A stretch of 9,352 bases of DNA from NCBI GenBank assembly GCA_003135585.1, contig PLCH01000293.1, positions 1 to 9,352 of the forward strand, written 5' to 3'. Positions within the stretch are counted from its first letter, which is position 1. Each line of letters starts with the position of its first letter. Positions 6,590 through 9,352 of this stretch are shown here, in pieces. This DNA comes from Chitinophagaceae bacterium (lineage in GTDB: Bacteria > Bacteroidota > Bacteroidia > Chitinophagales > Chitinophagaceae). The notes beneath the pieces are model-generated. The model did not search any database and was not told the origin of the DNA. It saw only the letters and a program-made list of their open reading frames with translations. The position numbers and the translations under genes are program-made.

Positions 6590-7299
6590 ATATATTTGGA
6601 AAACAAAAAATAAAAATCCGATTGTAATACTCGCTGACGTGATGTGTTTAACAATGCAGGATATTAAAGGTATTGAAACGTTTGCACGTAATAGCAATAA
6701 GGTTATTGCAACAGGCTTAAGTAGGATTATTTGATGAAAATGAAAAATCATGGGTGGTAAACCAGGAATTCCCTTTAGATAAAGTTTTTGGTGGTTCTTT
6801 CAAAGAGATTTTTATGGAACCAGAAAATTTTAAGATTAAATTAGATGAATATAAAAGTACATTTCCAGTGCAGTTGTGGTATAGTCAAATACTTCCAGGA
6901 ACAGGTAAAGTGATTGGCAAGTATAATGGGAAACAAATTGCTGTTAGGAATGAATATGGAGATGGAAGTGTATTATGGATTCCTTCTATGATAGATATTG
7001 GTGCTTGGGTTGATACCTCAATCCCTCTCGCTGGGTTGCTTAAAAATGAAACAGTTGGGGTAATAAAGGATTTCCCTTTCCATTTTAATTCTTTTCATGA
7101 AAATTGTTTTATGCATACGTTAAAAACATCCAACGGATACATTACTATAATTGTAAATGGGAATAGTAGTACAGAAAAGATTGATATTATTTCTACTAGG
7201 CAGATGAAATCAAAATTGTTGTATGGGAAAGGATGGGATACTAAACTTCATTTATTAACTATTAATCCGAATGAAACGGAAGTAATTAAATGGGAATAA
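6516..7299 (+). pseudogene. 5'-truncated, frameshifted beta-galactosidase-like glycosidase remnant
   Basis: Two adjacent frames make one protein-like stretch once joined. The first, with a stop at 6510 just upstream, gives NPIVILADVMCLTMQDIKGI from about 6615 and NKVIATGLS up to 6722. The second continues from 6724 with GLFDENEKSW, FPLDKVFGG, GDGSVLWIPSM and a final IKWE before TAA at 7297. The joined segment resembles the GATase-like trimerisation domain and the following beta domain of GH42-type beta-galactosidases. The whole TIM-barrel catalytic half is missing, because the window has the operon regulator on its other side. One extra base near 6720-6730 breaks the frame. The 5' 100 bases may not be homologous. 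The second part could be translated alone from a GTG at 6754, but it would lack catalytic residues. The exact glycosidase family is uncertain. Confidence 0.68.
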
Positions 7300-7351
7300 T
7301 GCTCATAGATATTATGCATTGAATATTTTTTAACTCTATAATATTAGAAAT

Positions 7352-9352
7352 TTGAAAACAATTATTGCAACAGTACTTATTATATTGACTGCCAGTACAT
7401 TTGCCCATGCGCAAAATATTTCTAAGAGAAATACAATTTCCTTAAATGGAAGCTGGCAAATCGCTGAAGGCACAAAAGAAGTTATTCCTAAAAGCTTTGA
7501 TCACACAGTTCAAGTTCCGGGCTTGGTTTCATTAGCTACTCCCGCATTTAAAAATGTTGGTCCAAAAGTAGAGAATAGAGGTAGTATATCCCAATCTGAT
7601 CCCTTAAGAGAGGCTTTTTGGTATCGCCGCACATTTACCGTTCAAGGTCCGATTCCGGTGATAGCAACACTGAAAATTGCGAAAGCAATGTATGGAACCA
7701 AGGTTTTCCTAAACGGAAAAGATTTGGGAGAACATCTTCCATGTTTTACTCCTGGTTTCTTTAATGTTAAAGATGCCATTAAAGAGGGCTCAAATGAAAT
7801 TATTGTACGGGTTGGTTCATCGAGGGATGCAGTTCCTTTATCAATACCAAATGGTTTTGATTTTGAGAAAGAACATTATATTCCAGGGATTTATGATGAT
7901 GTACAATTGATACTTTCAGGAACGCCTCATATCATACGGGTACAAACAGGACCAGATATAATCAATAAACAAGTCCGGGTTCAGATAAATCTTGGAAATT
8001 CAGGTGAAGCTAAAACATCAAATATAATTTTTACCATAAAAGAAACAAAATCCCAAAAAGTAGTGGGAGTTTTGGAAAAAGAAATAAAACTTCCAAGTTC
8101 GGATAAAGATACCATATTTGATGTTGAAATTCCTATAAAGAACTGCCGCTTTTGGTCTCCGGATGATCCTTTCTTATACAACCTGGAAGTAAATACTGAA
8201 GCAGATGAATATACTACTCGCTTTGGAATGAGGGAATTTCATTTTGATCCTCTAACGAAAAAGGCTGTTTTAAATGGTAAGCCATATTTTATGAGAGGGA
8301 GCAATGTTACACTTTATCGTTTTTTTGAAGATGAAACGTGTAAAAATTTGCCATGGGATTCAAATTGGGTACGTAACCTACATAAGAGTTTTAAAAAATT
8401 TCATTGGAATAGCCTACGTTATTGCATTGGCCTGGCTCCAGAGGAATGGTATAGGATTGCAGATGAAGAAGGGCTTCTTATACAGGACGAATTCCCGATA
8501 TGGTATGGAGGAATTGGTTGGAATGTTTGGCCAAAAGAATTAAAAGCAGACGAATTAGTTAAAGAATATACTGAATGGATGCAGGAAGATTGGAATCATC
8601 CTTCGATTGTGATCTGGGATGCCAGTAACGAAACCTTTAGTAAGAATGGCAATACAGATGAAACTGCCGAAGCAGTTTGGCAAGTAAGAAATCTCGATCT
8701 CTCAAATCGCCCATGGGATAATAGTTATTCTCCCTATCGTGCTCCGGGAGACGTTTATGAATCACATCCCTATCATTTTCAAAATCCTGATTTTAAACTA
8801 CAAGATATTTTAAAGTCAAATGTTATACCGGATGGAAATCAATTTAAGAATAATGAAAGCTTTCCTGTAATCATTAATGAGTATGGTTGGTTATGGCTAA
8901 ACAGAGATGGAAGCACAACAACGCTGACGAAAGATCTTTATAAAAATCTGTTAGGTGAAAACTCTACTACAGCTCAACGTAGGCATTTATATGCAATGTA
9001 TACTGCAGCGGAAACAGAATTTTGGCGTTGTCATCGAAACGCAGCAGGTGTATTGCATTTTACTGCTTTAGGTTATTCAAGGAGTGATGGTCAAACGAGT
9101 GATAATTTTATAAATCCGGCAAAACTGGAATATGAAAGTGAGTTTTTAAAATATGTACCAGATGCATTTTCCCCTGTTGGAATCATGTTAGATGAATGGG
9201 GAAAAGACATTGAAATAGATAAATCTCACAATTTTAATATTCTATCAATCAATGATCTGGAACCTGGTTGGAGTGGGTTGATTCATTTACAAATACTTAA
9301 GGGTGAGAAAGTTATTATTGACAAATCAATACAATTAACCATACCATCATAC
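7352..9352 (+). CDS. Secreted GH2-family glycoside hydrolase, 3' end outside the window
   Basis: This is an exported retaining glycosidase; 667 codons are visible and the frame is still open at the right edge. Residues 1-20 form a signal peptide with a hydrophobic core and a cleavage site after AHA, before Q21. A GH2 sugar-binding jelly-roll spans about 28-195 (LNGSWQ at 31-36, FWYRRTF at 89-95, VFLNG at 118-122). An Ig-like domain follows to about 297, then the TIM barrel, beginning with LNGKPYFMRGSN at 307-318. The acid/base is E427 in WDASNETF and the nucleophile is E510 in VIINEYGW, both present. The only usable start after the in-frame stop at 7331 is TTG at 7352, placed exactly at the signal peptide. 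Similar enzymes act on beta-galactosides, beta-glucuronides or beta-mannosides; the substrate is not readable here. It follows the glycosidase remnant by 52 bases on the same strand and is likewise AT-rich. Confidence 0.88.
   Translation, partial: MKTIIATVLIILTASTFAHAQNISKRNTISLNGSWQIAEGTKEVIPKSFDHTVQVPGLVSLATPAFKNVGPKVENRGSISQSDPLREAFWYRRTFTVQGPIPVIATLKIAKAMYGTKVFLNGKDLGEHLPCFTPGFFNVKDAIKEGSNEIIVRVGSSRDAVPLSIPNGFDFEKEHYIPGIYDDVQLILSGTPHIIRVQTGPDIINKQVRVQINLGNSGEAKTSNIIFTIKETKSQKVVGVLEKEIKLPSSDKDTIFDVEIPIKNCRFWSPDDPFLYNLEVNTEADEYTTRFGMREFHFDPLTKKAVLNGKPYFMRGSNVTLYRFFEDETCKNLPWDSNWVRNLHKSFKKFHWNSLRYCIGLAPEEWYRIADEEGLLIQDEFPIWYGGIGWNVWPKELKADELVKEYTEWMQEDWNHPSIVIWDASNETFSKNGNTDETAEAVWQVRNLDLSNRPWDNSYSPYRAPGDVYESHPYHFQNPDFKLQDILKSNVIPDGNQFKNNESFPVIINEYGWLWLNRDGSTTTLTKDLYKNLLGENSTTAQRRHLYAMYTAAETEFWRCHRNAAGVLHFTALGYSRSDGQTSDNFINPAKLEYESEFLKYVPDAFSPVGIMLDEWGKDIEIDKSHNFNILSINDLEPGWSGLIHLQILKGEKVIIDKSIQLTIPSY

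Noticed and set aside
6715..6735. Programmed ribosomal frameshift instead of a mutation
   Set aside because: No slippery heptamer or following stem is visible, and the gene already lacks its catalytic half, so simple decay explains it better.
7298..7330. AATGC / GCATT inverted repeat followed by a T-run after the glycosidase remnant, as a terminator
   Set aside because: The stem is only 5 bp with a 13-base loop, AT-rich and overlapping the stop codon; too weak to call in AT-rich sequence.
7981..8543. Small frames inside the GH2 gene (minus strand 7981-8181 and plus strand 8304-8543)
   Set aside because: Both lie fully within the uninterrupted GH2 reading frame and show no protein motifs of their own.

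Overview
The window looks like a chromosomal stretch from a member of the Bacteroidota, probably Chitinophagaceae or Sphingobacteriaceae. Pointers are the long mannose-6-phosphate isomerase with an N-terminal extension, the GntR-type regulator with a sugar-binding-protein-like domain, the weak or absent Shine-Dalgarno sequences, and the Bacteroidota-style secreted GH2 enzyme. This taxonomic call is an inference from protein character, not from a marker gene.

Positions 6372 down to 236 (minus strand) hold one tight six-gene operon with gaps of 11 to 39 bases. In transcription order it encodes a GntR/periplasmic-binding-protein-like repressor, a cupin-type (archaeal-type) glucose-6-phosphate isomerase, a ROK sugar kinase, a class I mannose-6-phosphate isomerase with an extra domain of about 220 residues, a small cupin like the C-terminal isomerase domain of ManC, and a sugar-porter MFS transporter. 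Together they give import of a hexose (mannose is the best guess), phosphorylation, M6P-F6P isomerisation and F6P-G6P isomerisation. A 14-bp inverted repeat at 6428-6441 in front of the regulator gene is the best operator candidate, which would make the operon autoregulated.

Positions 6473 to 7299 (plus strand) are AT-richer and appear to be gene debris. There is a short tail with an outer-membrane-protein-like C-terminus, followed by the 3' part of a beta-galactosidase-like glycosidase. That part has lost its catalytic half and carries a one-base frameshift near 6720-6730.

Positions 7352 to 9352 (plus strand) hold a secreted GH2-family glycoside hydrolase with both catalytic glutamates. It starts at a TTG codon, runs for 667 codons without a stop, and leaves the window at the right edge.

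Positions 1-235 contain no gene that can be supported. There is no RNA gene, CRISPR array, insertion sequence or obvious novel defence-type system. The most interesting material is the double-domain isomerase and the unusual set of three cupin-fold sugar-phosphate isomerase-like proteins in one operon.
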